From positions 63,264 to 127,263 of the forward strand of contig NZ_LMDB01000022.1 in NCBI RefSeq assembly GCF_001425005.1: a stretch of 64,000 nt of DNA, in the 5' to 3' direction. Origin of the DNA: Duganella sp. Root336D2 (GTDB taxonomy: Bacteria > Pseudomonadota > Gammaproteobacteria > Burkholderiales > Burkholderiaceae_D). Positions 32,826 through 41,876 of this stretch are shown here, piece after piece. The stretch's first letter is position 1; each line of letters opens with the position of its first letter. Below the pieces are notes generated by a model. It had not been told where the DNA came from and did no database searches. It was given only the letters and a program-made list of their open reading frames with translations. The position numbers and the translations under genes are program-made.

Positions 32826-33712
32826 CCGCATCGTTCCAGGACTGGATGAAGACCATCCAGGCCGGCATGGAGCAGGACCTGGCGTCCTACCTGCCTGCCG
32901 ACGATATCGTTCCGGCCAAGCTGCACGCGGCCATGCGCTACGCCGTACTCGATGGCGGCAAACGGGTGCGCCCGCTGCTGGTGCATGCCGCCGGCGCCCT
33001 GTACGGCGCCGATGCGCAGGCCCTGAGCCGCGCGGCCGCCGCCTTGGAAATGATCCACGCCTATTCGCTGGTGCACGACGACATGCCCTGCATGGACGAC
33101 GACGCGCTGCGCCGCGGCAAGCCGACGGTGCACGTGGCCTATGACGAAGCCACCGCGCTGCTGGTGGGCGATGCGCTGCAGGCGCAAGCCTTCGGCGTGC
33201 TGGCCGGCGTCGATTCGGTGCCGCCGCAACGCCTGGTCGGCATGCTGCGCCTGTTGGCCGATGCCGCCGGTTCGGCCGGCATGTGCGGCGGCCAGGCGAT
33301 CGACCTCGATAGCGTGGGCATCAGCCTGACGCTGGAACAGCTGGAGCGCATGCACCAGCTGAAGACCGGGGCGCTGCTGCGCGCTTCCGTCGTGCTGGGT
33401 GCGATGGCGGGCAAGGATTTGACGGAAGCCGAACTGAAGGCGCTGCACGATTATTCGCGCGCCATCGGCCTCGCCTTCCAGGTGGTCGACGATGTGCTCG
33501 ACGCGACGGCCGATTCGGCCACGCTGGGCAAGACGGCGGGCAAGGATGCGGCGGACAACAAGCCGACTTATGTATCCATCCTGGGCCTGGAACCATCGAT
33601 CGCCCTGGCGGAAAAATTGCGGCAGGATGCGCACGCTGCGCTGGCGCCGTTCGGAGAACAAGCTCTGCGCCTGCGTGAACTCGCAGACCTGATCGTGCAG
33701 AGGAAAGCTTAA
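32822..33712 (+). CDS. ispA: Farnesyl diphosphate synthase
   Basis: A 296-aa polyprenyl synthase that condenses isopentenyl and geranyl diphosphates. The first Asp-rich motif is [19 protein letters not shown] (about 83-100) and the second is [10 protein letters not shown] (about 222-231). [14 protein letters not shown] near residue 45 binds isopentenyl diphosphate. It is coupled to xseB by ATGA and followed two bases later by dxs, so precursor supply and use are co-expressed. Confidence 0.95.
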   Translation: MTASFQDWMKTIQAGMEQDLASYLPADDIVPAKLHAAMRYAVLDGGKRVRPLLVHAAGALYGADAQALSRAAAALEMIHAYSLVHDDMPCMDDDALRRGKPTVHVAYDEATALLVGDALQAQAFGVLAGVDSVPPQRLVGMLRLLADAAGSAGMCGGQAIDLDSVGISLTLEQLERMHQLKTGALLRASVVLGAMAGKDLTEAELKALHDYSRAIGLAFQVVDDVLDATADSATLGKTAGKDAADNKPTYVSILGLEPSIALAEKLRQDAHAALAPFGEQALRLRELADLIVQRKA

Positions 33713-33714
33713 AC

Positions 33715-35583
33715 ATGAAACTGCTTGAAACCATCAATAACCCGGCCGACCTGCGCAAGCTGGGCCGCCACCAGCTCACGCCACTGGCCGAAGAGCTGCG
33801 CAGCTTCCTGCTCGATTCCGTGTCCAAGACCGGCGGCCACCTGTCGTCCAACCTTGGCACGGTGGAGCTGACCGTTGCGCTGCACTATGTGTTCAACACG
33901 CCGCAAGACCGCATCGTGTGGGACGTGGGCCACCAGACCTACTCGCACAAGATCCTGACGGGCCGCCGCGACCAGTTCCACACGCTGCGCCAGTTGAACG
34001 GCATTTCCGGTTTCCCGCGCCGCGCGGAATCGGAGTACGACACCTTCGGTACCGCGCATTCCTCGACCTCGATTTCCGCCGCGCTGGGCATGGCGCTGGG
34101 CGCCAAGATCAAGGGCGAGCACCGCCACGCTATCGCCGTGATCGGCGACGGCTCGATGACCGCCGGCATGGCGTTTGAAGCGCTGAACAACGCCGGCGTG
34201 GAAAAGGACTGCAACCTGCTGGTGATCCTGAACGACAACGACATGTCGATCTCGCCGCCGGTCGGTGCGCTGAACCGCTACCTGGCGCGCCTGATGTCGG
34301 GACAGTTCTACGCCGCCGCCAAGAACGTCGGCAAGTCCGTGCTGCCAGGCCCGCTGCTGGAAGTGGCCAAGCGCCTGGAAGAACACGCGAAAGGCATGGT
34401 GGTTCCTGCCACCATGTTCGAAGAACTGGGCTTCAACTACATCGGCCCGATCGACGGCCATGACCTCGATTCGCTGATCCCGACGCTGCAGAACATCAAG
34501 CAGCTGAAAGGTCCGCAGTTCCTGCACGTAGTGACCAAGAAGGGCCAGGGCTACAAACTGGCCGAGGCCGAGCCGGTCCTGTACCACGGCACGCCTAAGT
34601 TTAATCCGGCCGAAGGCATCAAGCCGCCGCTGGCTCCTTCCAAGAAATCATATACCGAAATATTCGGCGACTGGCTGTGCGACATGGCCAAGGCCGACAA
34701 GCGCCTGGTCGGCATCACGCCGGCCATGCGCGAAGGTTCTGGCATGGTGCGCTTCGATAAGGAATACCCAGACCGCTATTTCGACGTCGGCATCGCCGAG
34801 CAGCATGCGGTAACCTTTGGTGCCGGCCTGGCCTGCGAGGGCCTGAAGCCCGTCGTGGCGATCTACTCGACTTTCCTGCAGCGCGGCTACGACCAGTTGA
34901 TCCACGACGTGGCGCTGCAAGACCTGGACGTGACCTTTGCGCTGGACCGCGCAGGCCTGGTGGGCGCCGACGGCGCTACCCACGCCGGCAACTACGACCT
35001 GGCCTACCTGCGCTGCATCCCGAACATGGTGGTGATGGCGCCGTCCGACGAGAACGAATGCCGCCAGATGCTCTCGACCGCTTACCACTACCCCGGTCCT
35101 GCGGCGGTGCGCTATCCGCGCGGCGCCGGCATCGGCGCGGCCATTGCGCAGGAACTGACCACGCTGCCGATCGGCAAAGGCGAAATCCGCCGCAAGGGCC
35201 AGAAGATCGCTATCCTGGCCTTCGGTTCGATGGTGGCGCCGGCGATGGGCGCGGCCGACCTGCTGAACGCCACCGTGGCCAATATGCGCTACGTGAAGCC
35301 GCTCGACGTGGAACTGGTCAAGCAGCTCGCTGCCGACCACGATTTCCTGGTGACGGTGGAGGAGGGCTGCATCATGGGCGGCGCCGGCGCTGCCGTTGCC
35401 GAAGCCATGGCCGCCGCAGGCATCACCAAGCCGATCCAGATGCTCGGCCTGCCGGACAAGTTCATCGACCACGGCGACCCGGCCAAGCTGCTGGCGCTGG
35501 TGGGCCTGGATGCCGCCGGCATCGCGGCCTCGATCAAGGCGCGCTTCGGCGACGAACCACGCCTGGTGGTCAACAACGGTTGA
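33715..35583 (+). CDS. dxs: 1-deoxy-D-xylulose-5-phosphate synthase
   Basis: A 622-aa thiamine-diphosphate enzyme that starts the MEP isoprenoid pathway from pyruvate and glyceraldehyde phosphate; its product also feeds thiamine and pyridoxal synthesis. The cofactor site is [19 protein letters not shown] (about 142-160), the catalytic Glu is in [17 protein letters not shown] (about 361), and the C-terminal transketolase domain is complete. Length is normal. It ends the xseB-ispA-dxs operon, before a strong terminator at 35603-35628. Confidence 0.97.
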   Translation: MKLLETINNPADLRKLGRHQLTPLAEELRSFLLDSVSKTGGHLSSNLGTVELTVALHYVFNTPQDRIVWDVGHQTYSHKILTGRRDQFHTLRQLNGISGFPRRAESEYDTFGTAHSSTSISAALGMALGAKIKGEHRHAIAVIGDGSMTAGMAFEALNNAGVEKDCNLLVILNDNDMSISPPVGALNRYLARLMSGQFYAAAKNVGKSVLPGPLLEVAKRLEEHAKGMVVPATMFEELGFNYIGPIDGHDLDSLIPTLQNIKQLKGPQFLHVVTKKGQGYKLAEAEPVLYHGTPKFNPAEGIKPPLAPSKKSYTEIFGDWLCDMAKADKRLVGITPAMREGSGMVRFDKEYPDRYFDVGIAEQHAVTFGAGLACEGLKPVVAIYSTFLQRGYDQLIHDVALQDLDVTFALDRAGLVGADGATHAGNYDLAYLRCIPNMVVMAPSDENECRQMLSTAYHYPGPAAVRYPRGAGIGAAIAQELTTLPIGKGEIRRKGQKIAILAFGSMVAPAMGAADLLNATVANMRYVKPLDVELVKQLAADHDFLVTVEEGCIMGGAGAAVAEAMAAAGITKPIQMLGLPDKFIDHGDPAKLLALVGLDAAGIAASIKARFGDEPRLVVNNG

Positions 35584-35602
35584 TCGGATATGCCCCACAA
35601 GG

Positions 35603-35628
35603 AACGGCGCTGCGGCGCCGTTTTTTTT
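35603..35628 (+). terminator. Rho-independent terminator after dxs
   Basis: AACGGCGC (35603-35610) pairs with GCGCCGTT (35615-35622) around a TGCG loop and is followed by a T-run to 35628. It starts 19 bases after the dxs stop. This is the clearest intrinsic terminator in the window. Confidence 0.92.
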
Positions 35629-35762
35629 GCCTAGCATGTTAATAGTGTTGCAATATTGTTGCGCTGTACATGTTTTTGCTTGAACAACATAGTTGCTTCC
35701 GCTAACGTGGCTGCTGCAAATGATGAATATTTGCGCAATCAAACAATTAACGGAGGAAGACG

Positions 35763-35945
35763 ATGTTCAAGAAGATTGGTCTGTTCCTGTTTGCTGTAGG
35801 CGTTGCAGCAGCTGCCTATGCCGGTTCCCCTGAATGCTACGCGGCTTGCGATGCCGAACTCGATGCTTGCCAGGAGGCGGGCGGGCATTGGTACAACTGC
35901 CGCGCCGATTTCTTCGCCTGCAACAAGGCATGCGACGCCGAATAA
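35763..35945 (+). CDS. Secreted 60-aa peptide with six mirror-symmetric cysteines
   Basis: Family not recognised. A signal peptide (KKIGLFLFAVGVAAAAYA, cleavage near residue 20) is followed by a 40-aa acidic mature peptide. Cysteines lie at 25, 29, 36, 46, 53 and 57, so the spacing C-x3-C-x6-C-x9-C-x6-C-x3-C is the same read from either end. This fits two short helices joined by a GGHWYN turn and laced by disulfides 25-57, 29-53 and 36-46, as in helical-hairpin peptides; the pairing is inference. No haem motif is present. The ribosome-binding site (GGAGGAAG) is very strong. Two exported glutaredoxins and an M48 peptidase follow in the same direction. Confidence 0.75.
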   Translation: MFKKIGLFLFAVGVAAAAYAGSPECYAACDAELDACQEAGGHWYNCRADFFACNKACDAE

Positions 35946-35993
35946 GCGATTGAGCCTTAGCCGCCACCGTCACCAACATCTGCGAAGACATCG

Positions 35994-36392
35994 ATGATCA
36001 AGCATTTGAAGACCCTGGGCATGTATGCCCTGATCCTGGCAGCCGGCCTTGCGGTCGGCGTGGCGGTGGCAAAAGTACCCGCCCTGTTCAAGAAGGACTT
36101 TGTGCAGGGCGACTACTCCGCCTACCTGACGCAGCATAAGGCGCAGGTAGTGTTGTACGGTACGGAGACCTGTCCCTATTGCGCCAAAGCGCGTGCCTAC
36201 TTCAAGGAGAACGGTATTGCCTACGCCGACCTGGATGTCGGCAAGCCGGGCGAGTCGCGCGAGGAGTTCAAAAAACTCGGCGGGAAAAACGTTCCCCTGC
36301 TGCTGATAGGCGAGCGCCGTATAGACGGCTTTAATGTCGCCGTTATCCATGCGGCATTGAAGGCCGACGGGCGTGCTATGCTGGGCCGGTGA
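35994..36392 (+). CDS. Membrane-anchored periplasmic glutaredoxin (CPYC)
   Basis: A 132-aa protein. An N-terminal membrane anchor (about 10-28, MYALILAAGLAVGVAVAKV) places the rest in the periplasm. The glutaredoxin domain (about 50-130) has the active site CPYC (60-63), the cis-Pro in KNVPLLLIG and the IDGFN end. Glutaredoxins reduce disulfides or glutathione mixed disulfides and normally work in the cytoplasm; an exported one is unusual because glutathione supply there is limited. It follows the cysteine peptide by 48 bp and precedes a second exported glutaredoxin by 21 bp. Confidence 0.85.
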   Translation: MIKHLKTLGMYALILAAGLAVGVAVAKVPALFKKDFVQGDYSAYLTQHKAQVVLYGTETCPYCAKARAYFKENGIAYADLDVGKPGESREEFKKLGGKNVPLLLIGERRIDGFNVAVIHAALKADGRAMLGR

Positions 36393-36413
36393 TCTTCCCC
36401 CACGGAGGCAGTC

Positions 36414-36821
36414 GTGAAAGCCGCAAGCCTTGCCGTTATCCTGCTGGCCGTGTGCGCCGCAGCCTTTGCCGGGCAGCCCCCGCCCCCATCGATCAAGTTG
36501 CCCACGATGGAGGACGCGCCGGCTGAGGCGCCAGCCAAAACCAGGTCCTCCACAACGCAGCAGAAACGCGCCGCCACCACGCTGCCTGCCCGCATGCCGT
36601 ACATCGTCATGTATGCCACGGCCACCTGTCCCTATTGCGCCAAGGCGCGGGCGCATATGGCCGCGCGCGGCATTCCTTATGAAGAGCGGGATGCCGGTGA
36701 TTCGCAGGAGTTCGGGCAGCTCGGCGGACGCGGTGTGCCGTTGTTCGTCATCGGTTCTGAAGTGCTGCATGGTTTCAATCCTGCAGCGCTGGATGCCGCT
36801 ATCCGGCGCGCTGCGCCTTGA
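36414..36821 (+). CDS. Exported glutaredoxin (CPYC), second copy
   Basis: A 135-aa protein with a cleavable signal (AVILLAVCAAAFAG, about 6-20), a flexible Pro/Thr-rich segment (20-60) and a glutaredoxin domain with CPYC at 72-75, cis-Pro in GRGVPLFVIG and LHGFNPAAL. The start is GTG at 36414, preceded by a strong CGGAGG. It shares the CPYCAKARA motif with its neighbour but is otherwise divergent, so they are an old duplication rather than a recent one. It overlaps the start of the M48 gene. Confidence 0.85.
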   Translation: MKAASLAVILLAVCAAAFAGQPPPPSIKLPTMEDAPAEAPAKTRSSTTQQKRAATTLPARMPYIVMYATATCPYCAKARAHMAARGIPYEERDAGDSQEFGQLGGRGVPLFVIGSEVLHGFNPAALDAAIRRAAP

Positions 36822-37560
36822 TTTCTTGCGCTATCTCTCGCTCGCGTTGCTGGCAGTGTTCACCCCTGCGCTTGCGCAAGTGCCCGATTCCGGTCGTTGG
36901 CAGGAACTGCGCTTTGCTGCGGAGGAAGTGGGGCAGCGCGCGGAAGACCGGTATATTGAGCAGACGGTGTCGCTTGCCGCGGCTGGCCGGCTTGACCGTG
37001 ACAAGGTCTTGCTGCTGCGCGTGAGGCGCGTCGCGCAGGGGCTGGTGCACGCGGCAAGTGCGCTCAAGCCGGCTGCTGCGGAATGGCCGTGGGAAGTCCA
37101 CGTGACCGACGATCCTGCAGTCGAAGCGGAAAGCCAGCCTGGCGGCAAGCTGCTGGTGGGCAGCCTGTTTATTGAAAGCCTGCGGCTGGATGATGGCGAA
37201 CTGGCGATCCTGCTGGCGCATGAAATCGCGCACGTGGTTGCGGAGCATGGGCGCGAGACCTTGTCGGAGGCGCTGCTCGACAGCCGGCGCGACTTGCCGC
37301 TGGAGGTGGTAGAGGAGCGGCTGGCCTCCGACATCCCCTTGCAATTTCGCCTGTCGAAGCTGTCCGCGATCCAGGAGCGGGAAGCCGACCAACTCGGCAT
37401 GTTGATCGCCTATCGCGCCGGCTGGCCTCGCTCAGCCATGCTGTCCTTCTACAGCAAGCTTGCCGCCGATTCCAGCGGCCCCGCGCTGCTGGTCAGCCAC
37501 CCCAGCGGGGCCACTCGCCTCAGCCTTGCCAAAGGCATGTCGCGCCTACTTGGCGACTAG
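36793..37560 (+). CDS. Exported M48-family metallopeptidase
   Basis: A 255-aa zinc peptidase. A signal segment (FLRYLSLALLAVFTPALA) is followed by a helical part and the catalytic HEIAH at about 143-147 in LLAHEIAHVVAEHGRE. The third zinc ligand is probably the Glu in QEREADQLGMLIAYRAGW (about 197), and the C-terminal SHPSGATRL is typical of M48 periplasmic peptidases such as BepA/LoiP. The ATG at 36793 lies inside the end of the glutaredoxin gene; a TTG at 36826 is the alternative. The frame stays open farther upstream, but those starts would lose the signal peptide. It ends overlapping the convergent SGNH gene by 15 bp. Confidence 0.82.
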   Translation: MPLSGALRLDFLRYLSLALLAVFTPALAQVPDSGRWQELRFAAEEVGQRAEDRYIEQTVSLAAAGRLDRDKVLLLRVRRVAQGLVHAASALKPAAAEWPWEVHVTDDPAVEAESQPGGKLLVGSLFIESLRLDDGELAILLAHEIAHVVAEHGRETLSEALLDSRRDLPLEVVEERLASDIPLQFRLSKLSAIQEREADQLGMLIAYRAGWPRSAMLSFYSKLAADSSGPALLVSHPSGATRLSLAKGMSRLLGD

Positions 37561-38766
37561 TGCCGCGGCGCGCGCCATTTCCGCGTAGCCGGCGTCGCTT
37601 GGGTGCAGGTGGTCGCCGGAGTCGAAGCCGGCGCGCAGGCGAGTCGGGTGCGCAGGATCGCGCAGCAGCTGGTCGAAATCGATGGTTGCGTCGAACTCGC
37701 CGCTGTGGCGGATCCAGTCGTTGACTTCGTGCCGTACCTTGTCTTTGGCTGGCGAATAATGGCCCGAGTAGGGCGTGCCGTGCAGGGCGCCTTCGAATGG
37801 CAGCAGGGTGCCGCCGACGATACGGACCTGGCGTGCACGCGCGGCGCTGATCAGCTTGCGGTAACCGGCAATCATGGCGCTGGCCGTGGCTGGCGCTTCC
37901 TGCGGCGCGAAGGCGCTGCCGGGCCAGCCGATGTCGTTGATGCCCAGCAGGACGATCACCGTGCCGACGCCCGGCTGCGCCAGCACATCGTGCTCGAAGC
38001 GCGCCGCCGCCTTTTCACCCATTCCATCGGACAGCAGGCGGGCGCCGGAAATGCCGGCATTGGCCACGGCGACGCCGTCGGCGCGCGCGGCCAACTGGTC
38101 GGGCCAGCGCAGGTCGAGGTCCGGCGTCGAGCCGTTGCCGTCCGTGATCGAATCGCCGAAGGCGACGACGGCAAGGCGCGCGGGGCCTGCGACCTGCACG
38201 GCGCTGAGGAAGGTGCGGCCTGTCATGGCTTGTGCAGCCGGCAATGCGGTGGCGGCGGCCAGGTTGCCGGGGGCGACAAACGCTGTCTGCTGCGCACCCC
38301 AATGGAAGGTCGCCAGCGCGGTGCGCTGGGGCAGCCAGGTCGATATCGACAGGCGCTGGCGGGCGGCTATCGGCAGGGATGCCGCGTCACTGGTGGCCGT
38401 CTGCCCCGGCGCGATCGTCACGCCGCGCTGGCCGCCGAAGGTCAGTTGCACCCCTGAGCCATCCTGCTGCGACGAGGCGGCGCGCGACGCTTCGCCGCGT
38501 GTCGCTGCCAGCCGAGCCTCGCCGATCACGAGCGGCGCAGCGCCATAGCGGTTGGAGTAGGTGATGCGAACCTGCTCGCCGCCGACGCTGGTGCGCACGA
38601 CTTCGCGCACCGTCTGGGCCTCCAGCGCGGGTGGCAGCATGGTGGGCAAGGCGAATTCGGCGCCCCAGGCTGGCATTGGCGCGGCATACCAGGTGGTGCG
38701 CCATTCGGCTGCGTGGACGGCGGTGGCAGCCAGCATTGCGGCCAGGGAAGCGGTCAGGCGTTTCAT
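37546..38766 (-). CDS. Exported SGNH/GDSL-family hydrolase
   Basis: A 406-aa esterase-like protein. It has a signal peptide (1-19, ending AVHA), an N-terminal beta domain (about 20-190), then the SGNH blocks: AVVAFGDSITDGNGS (nucleophile Ser at about 206), the Gly in AGISGARLLSDG, LGINDIG (block III Asn) and DHLHPSDAGYAEM (block V Asp and His near the end). These enzymes cleave acyl or acetyl esters, often of carbohydrates; the substrate is unknown. It is divergent from a LysR regulator, which probably controls it through the palindrome at 38836-38854. Confidence 0.9.
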   Translation of the reverse strand: MKRLTASLAAMLAATAVHAAEWRTTWYAAPMPAWGAEFALPTMLPPALEAQTVREVVRTSVGGEQVRITYSNRYGAAPLVIGEARLAATRGEASRAASSQQDGSGVQLTFGGQRGVTIAPGQTATSDAASLPIAARQRLSISTWLPQRTALATFHWGAQQTAFVAPGNLAAATALPAAQAMTGRTFLSAVQVAGPARLAVVAFGDSITDGNGSTPDLDLRWPDQLAARADGVAVANAGISGARLLSDGMGEKAAARFEHDVLAQPGVGTVIVLLGINDIGWPGSAFAPQEAPATASAMIAGYRKLISAARARQVRIVGGTLLPFEGALHGTPYSGHYSPAKDKVRHEVNDWIRHSGEFDATIDFDQLLRDPAHPTRLRAGFDSGDHLHPSDAGYAEMARAAALVAK

Positions 38767-38835
38767 GAGGATTCTCCAGTTGATTGGGGTGGAGACATCC
38801 TCGTTTATTCTGAATGCGACTGGTAGCCTGGAAAA

Positions 38836-38854
38836 TGGACTATAGTTAAGTCCA
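38836..38854. promoter_or_regulatory. LysR-type T-N11-A palindrome
   Basis: TGGACT (38836-38841) and AGTCCA (38849-38854) are perfect inverted half-sites with a 7-base centre and contain the T-N11-A pattern of LysR boxes. It lies between the divergent SGNH and LysR genes, just before the regulator start, fitting autoregulation and control of the hydrolase. Confidence 0.6.
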
Positions 38855-38867
38855 GAATGGAATGACT

Positions 38868-39764
38868 ATGGATACCTTACGCTCCCTCCAGTGCTTCGTG
38901 CGCGCCATTGAACTGGGCAGCCTGTCGGCTGTCGCCCGCGAGCAGCGCACGACGCAATCGAACATCAGCAAGATCGTCGCCGCGCTGGAGGACGAACTTG
39001 GCGTGCGCCTGCTCGAGCGCAGCACCGCCAGCCTGTCGCCCACCATGCCCGGCCGCCGTTTCTATGAACGCGCCCGCGGCGTGCTCGAAGAATATGCCGA
39101 TGCCGTGGCCGATGTGCGCGGCGAAACCGCCGCCGCCAGCGGCCTGCTGCGCATCAATGCGCCGGTAGCACTGGGCCAGTTTTGCCTCAACGCCTACGTA
39201 CAGGACTTCCTGCGGCAATACCCGGGCATTGAAGTGGAGCTGATCCTGAACGACCGCATGGCGGACCTGGTGGAGGAGGGTGTCGACATCGCCGTGCGCC
39301 TTGGCAGCGACTTGCCGCCGAACGTGGTCGCGCGCCGGGTCGGCGTCTCGCCACGCATGCTGGTGGCCGCACCGGCCTACCTGAAAGCCCACGGCACGCC
39401 GCAAACGCCGGCCCAGCTGGCCGGCCATGAATACATCCGCTTCGCCTGGCTGAGCACAGGCGACCGGCTTGAATTATCGGATGGTGAACAAAGCGTGACG
39501 GTCGCCACGCATGGCCGTTATCGCGTCAACAACGCGCTGGCAATCCGCGACACGTTGGCTGCAGGCGCCGGCATCGGCCTGTGCCCGCAATGGCTGGTGC
39601 ACGACCTGCTGGCCCGGCGCAAACTGCGCCGGGTGCTGCGCGACTGGCAAGGGCCGGGGCAGGAACTGAACCTGCTGTACCCCAGCCGCCGCTACCTGCC
39701 GCACCGGGTGCGGCTGATGCTTGATTACCTGCAGCAGCGCTTTGCCGCGCAGGCGGGTTTTTAA
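38868..39764 (+). CDS. LysR-family transcriptional regulator
   Basis: A 298-aa regulator. The winged helix-turn-helix (about 1-60) contains LGSLSAVAREQRTTQSNISK and LEDELGVRLLERS, and the C-terminal effector domain has LLRINAPVALGQF and VDIAVRLGSDLP. I chose the ATG at 38868, six bases after GGA, over the ATG at 38862. It is divergent from the SGNH hydrolase and has a LysR box upstream. Its end overlaps the convergent adenosyltransferase gene by 4 bp. The effector is unknown. Confidence 0.9.
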   Translation: MDTLRSLQCFVRAIELGSLSAVAREQRTTQSNISKIVAALEDELGVRLLERSTASLSPTMPGRRFYERARGVLEEYADAVADVRGETAAASGLLRINAPVALGQFCLNAYVQDFLRQYPGIEVELILNDRMADLVEEGVDIAVRLGSDLPPNVVARRVGVSPRMLVAAPAYLKAHGTPQTPAQLAGHEYIRFAWLSTGDRLELSDGEQSVTVATHGRYRVNNALAIRDTLAAGAGIGLCPQWLVHDLLARRKLRRVLRDWQGPGQELNLLYPSRRYLPHRVRLMLDYLQQRFAAQAGF

Positions 39765-40315
39765 CCGCGTTTGCGGTCGTGGTGCCACAGCACGTCGCTG
39801 CCGCCGGCGAAGCGGTTCAGCACGCGCGCCAGCACGAACATCAGGTCCGACAGGCGGTTCACATACTGGCGCGGGAAGTCGTGGATGGTTTCCGTCTTGC
39901 CCAGGGTGACGATGGCGCGTTCGGCGCGGCGGCACACGGTGCGGCAGACATGCGACACCGCGGCGGCGCGCGAGCCGGCCGGCAGGATGAATTCCGTCAG
40001 CGCAGGCAGCGTGGCGTTGTACTTGGCCAGCAGTGCATCGAGGCGCTCGACATGTTCTTCCTTGATCATCTGGTAGCCCGGAATGCACAGCTCTCCGCCC
40101 AGGTCGAACAGGTCGTGCTGGATCGAGACCAGTTCATCGCGCATTTCGTCCGGCAGCGGCTCGGCCAGCAGCACGCCCAGGTTGGAGTTCAGCTCATCCA
40201 CTTCGCCGATGGCCTGGATGCGCACATTGTCCTTGTCCACGCGGGAGCCGTCGCCCAGGCCGGTGGTGCCTTTGTCGCCGGTACGGGTGGCGATTTTCGA
40301 GAGTCGATTACCCAT
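39761..40315 (-). CDS. Cob(I)alamin adenosyltransferase, PduO type
   Basis: A 184-aa enzyme that adds the adenosyl group of ATP to cob(I)alamin to make coenzyme B12. The ATP-binding N-terminus TRTGDKGTTGLGDGSRVDKD (about 10-29) and the conserved helix RAAAVSHVCRTVCRRAERA (about 114-132) are present. The full-length fold suggests activity. No other cobalamin gene is next to it. It is convergent with the LysR gene and divergent from glcD. Confidence 0.93.
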   Translation of the reverse strand: MGNRLSKIATRTGDKGTTGLGDGSRVDKDNVRIQAIGEVDELNSNLGVLLAEPLPDEMRDELVSIQHDLFDLGGELCIPGYQMIKEEHVERLDALLAKYNATLPALTEFILPAGSRAAAVSHVCRTVCRRAERAIVTLGKTETIHDFPRQYVNRLSDLMFVLARVLNRFAGGSDVLWHHDRKRG

Positions 40316-40417
40316 TGCAGCCTCAATTTGTCGTTAACGCTGGCAGGATACGACAAATTACCAATGGTTGGGAGGGGATTTCCGCGTGCCTGCAGGATTT
40401 GAACTTACAATGGATTA

Positions 40418-41875
40418 ATGAATAACAGCACAGCCTTCGTTGCCGCCCTGCGCGCGGCCCTGCCGCCGGCGAGCGTGCTGTCCGACCAGGAAGACACCCG
40501 CCCCTACGAATGCGACGGCCTCTCGGCCTATCGCCAGCTCCCGATGGCGGTCGCCCTGCCGGCCGACGAGGCGCAGGTGCTGGCGGTGCTGCGGATATGC
40601 CGCCAGTTCAATGTGCCGATCGTGCCGCGCGGCGCGGGTACCGGCCTGTCCGGCGGCGCCATGCCGATTGCCGACGGCCTGGTGCTGTCCACCGCGCGCA
40701 TGAACCAGATCCTGCGCGTGGATGCCTATGCGCGTACGGCGGTGGTGCAGCCGGGCGTGCGCAACCTTGCCATTTCCGAAGCGGCCGAACCCAGCGGCCT
40801 GTATTACGCTCCCGATCCCTCGTCGCAGATCGCCTGCACCATCGGCGGCAATGTGGCGGAGAATTCGGGCGGCGTGCATTGCCTGAAGTACGGCCTGACC
40901 GTGCACAACGTGCTGCGCGTGCGCATGGTGGCCATCGAGGGCGACGTGGTGGAACTGGGCGGCGAATCGCTCGATGCGCCGGGCCTGGACCTGCTGGCCG
41001 CCTTCGTTGGTTCCGAGGGCATGCTGGGCATCGTCACCGAGGTCACCGTCAAGCTGGTGCCCAAGCCTGCCAGTGCGCGCGTCATCATGGCGTCCTTCAA
41101 CGAAGTGGCGGCGAGCTGCAGCGCGGTGGCTGACGTGATCGCCGCCGGCATCATCCCGGCCGGGCTGGAGATGATGGACCGTACTTCTTCGCGCATGGTG
41201 GAGCCTTTTGTGCGCGCCGGCTACGACACCGACGCCGCGGCGATCCTGCTGTGCGAGGCGGATGGCACGGTCGATGAGGTCGAAGAGGAAATCGCCCGCA
41301 TGACGGCAGTACTGCAAGCGGCCGGCGCCAGCGCGGTGCTGGTGTCGGGCAGCGAGGCGGAGCGGCTGAAATTCTGGTCCGGCCGCAAGAACGCCTTCCC
41401 GGCGGCCGGCCGCATCTCGCCCGACTACTACTGCATGGACGGCACCATCCCGCGCAAGCAGCTGGCGCGCGTGTTGTTGGGTATCGGGCAGATGGAGGCA
41501 AAATACGCCCTGCGCTGCGCCAACGTGTTCCATGCCGGCGACGGCAACCTGCACCCGCTGATCCTGTTCGATGCCAACCGGCCCGACGAACTGCAGCGCG
41601 CCGAAGCGTTCGGCGCCGAGATCCTCGCCTTGTGCGTGGCGGTGGGCGGCACCATCACCGGCGAGCATGGCGTGGGCATCGAGAAGATCGACTCGATGTG
41701 CGCCCAGTTCAGCGATGCCGAACTGGCCGCGTTCTCTGCGGTGAAACAGGCTTTCGATCCCCTGGCGCTGCTGAACCCGAACAAGGCCATTCCCACGCTG
41801 AACCGCTGCGCCGAATTCGGCAAGATGCATGTGCGCGCGGGACGCTTGCCGCACGCCGGCTTGCCGAGGTTCTGA
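40418..41875 (+). CDS. glcD: Glycolate oxidase, FAD-linked subunit GlcD
   Basis: A 485-aa flavoprotein oxidising glycolate to glyoxylate. The PCMH-type FAD domain (about 40-215) has VPRGAGTGLSGGAMPIADG, and the C-terminal domain contains NVFHAGDGNLHPLI and GTITGEHGVGIEKI. It is the first gene of the glcD-glcE-glcF set, whose products form one membrane-associated complex. No glcC regulator is adjacent. The start codon has only a weak ribosome-binding site. glcE follows after one base. Confidence 0.95.
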   Translation: MNNSTAFVAALRAALPPASVLSDQEDTRPYECDGLSAYRQLPMAVALPADEAQVLAVLRICRQFNVPIVPRGAGTGLSGGAMPIADGLVLSTARMNQILRVDAYARTAVVQPGVRNLAISEAAEPSGLYYAPDPSSQIACTIGGNVAENSGGVHCLKYGLTVHNVLRVRMVAIEGDVVELGGESLDAPGLDLLAAFVGSEGMLGIVTEVTVKLVPKPASARVIMASFNEVAASCSAVADVIAAGIIPAGLEMMDRTSSRMVEPFVRAGYDTDAAAILLCEADGTVDEVEEEIARMTAVLQAAGASAVLVSGSEAERLKFWSGRKNAFPAAGRISPDYYCMDGTIPRKQLARVLLGIGQMEAKYALRCANVFHAGDGNLHPLILFDANRPDELQRAEAFGAEILALCVAVGGTITGEHGVGIEKIDSMCAQFSDAELAAFSAVKQAFDPLALLNPNKAIPTLNRCAEFGKMHVRAGRLPHAGLPRF

Positions 41876-41876
41876 C

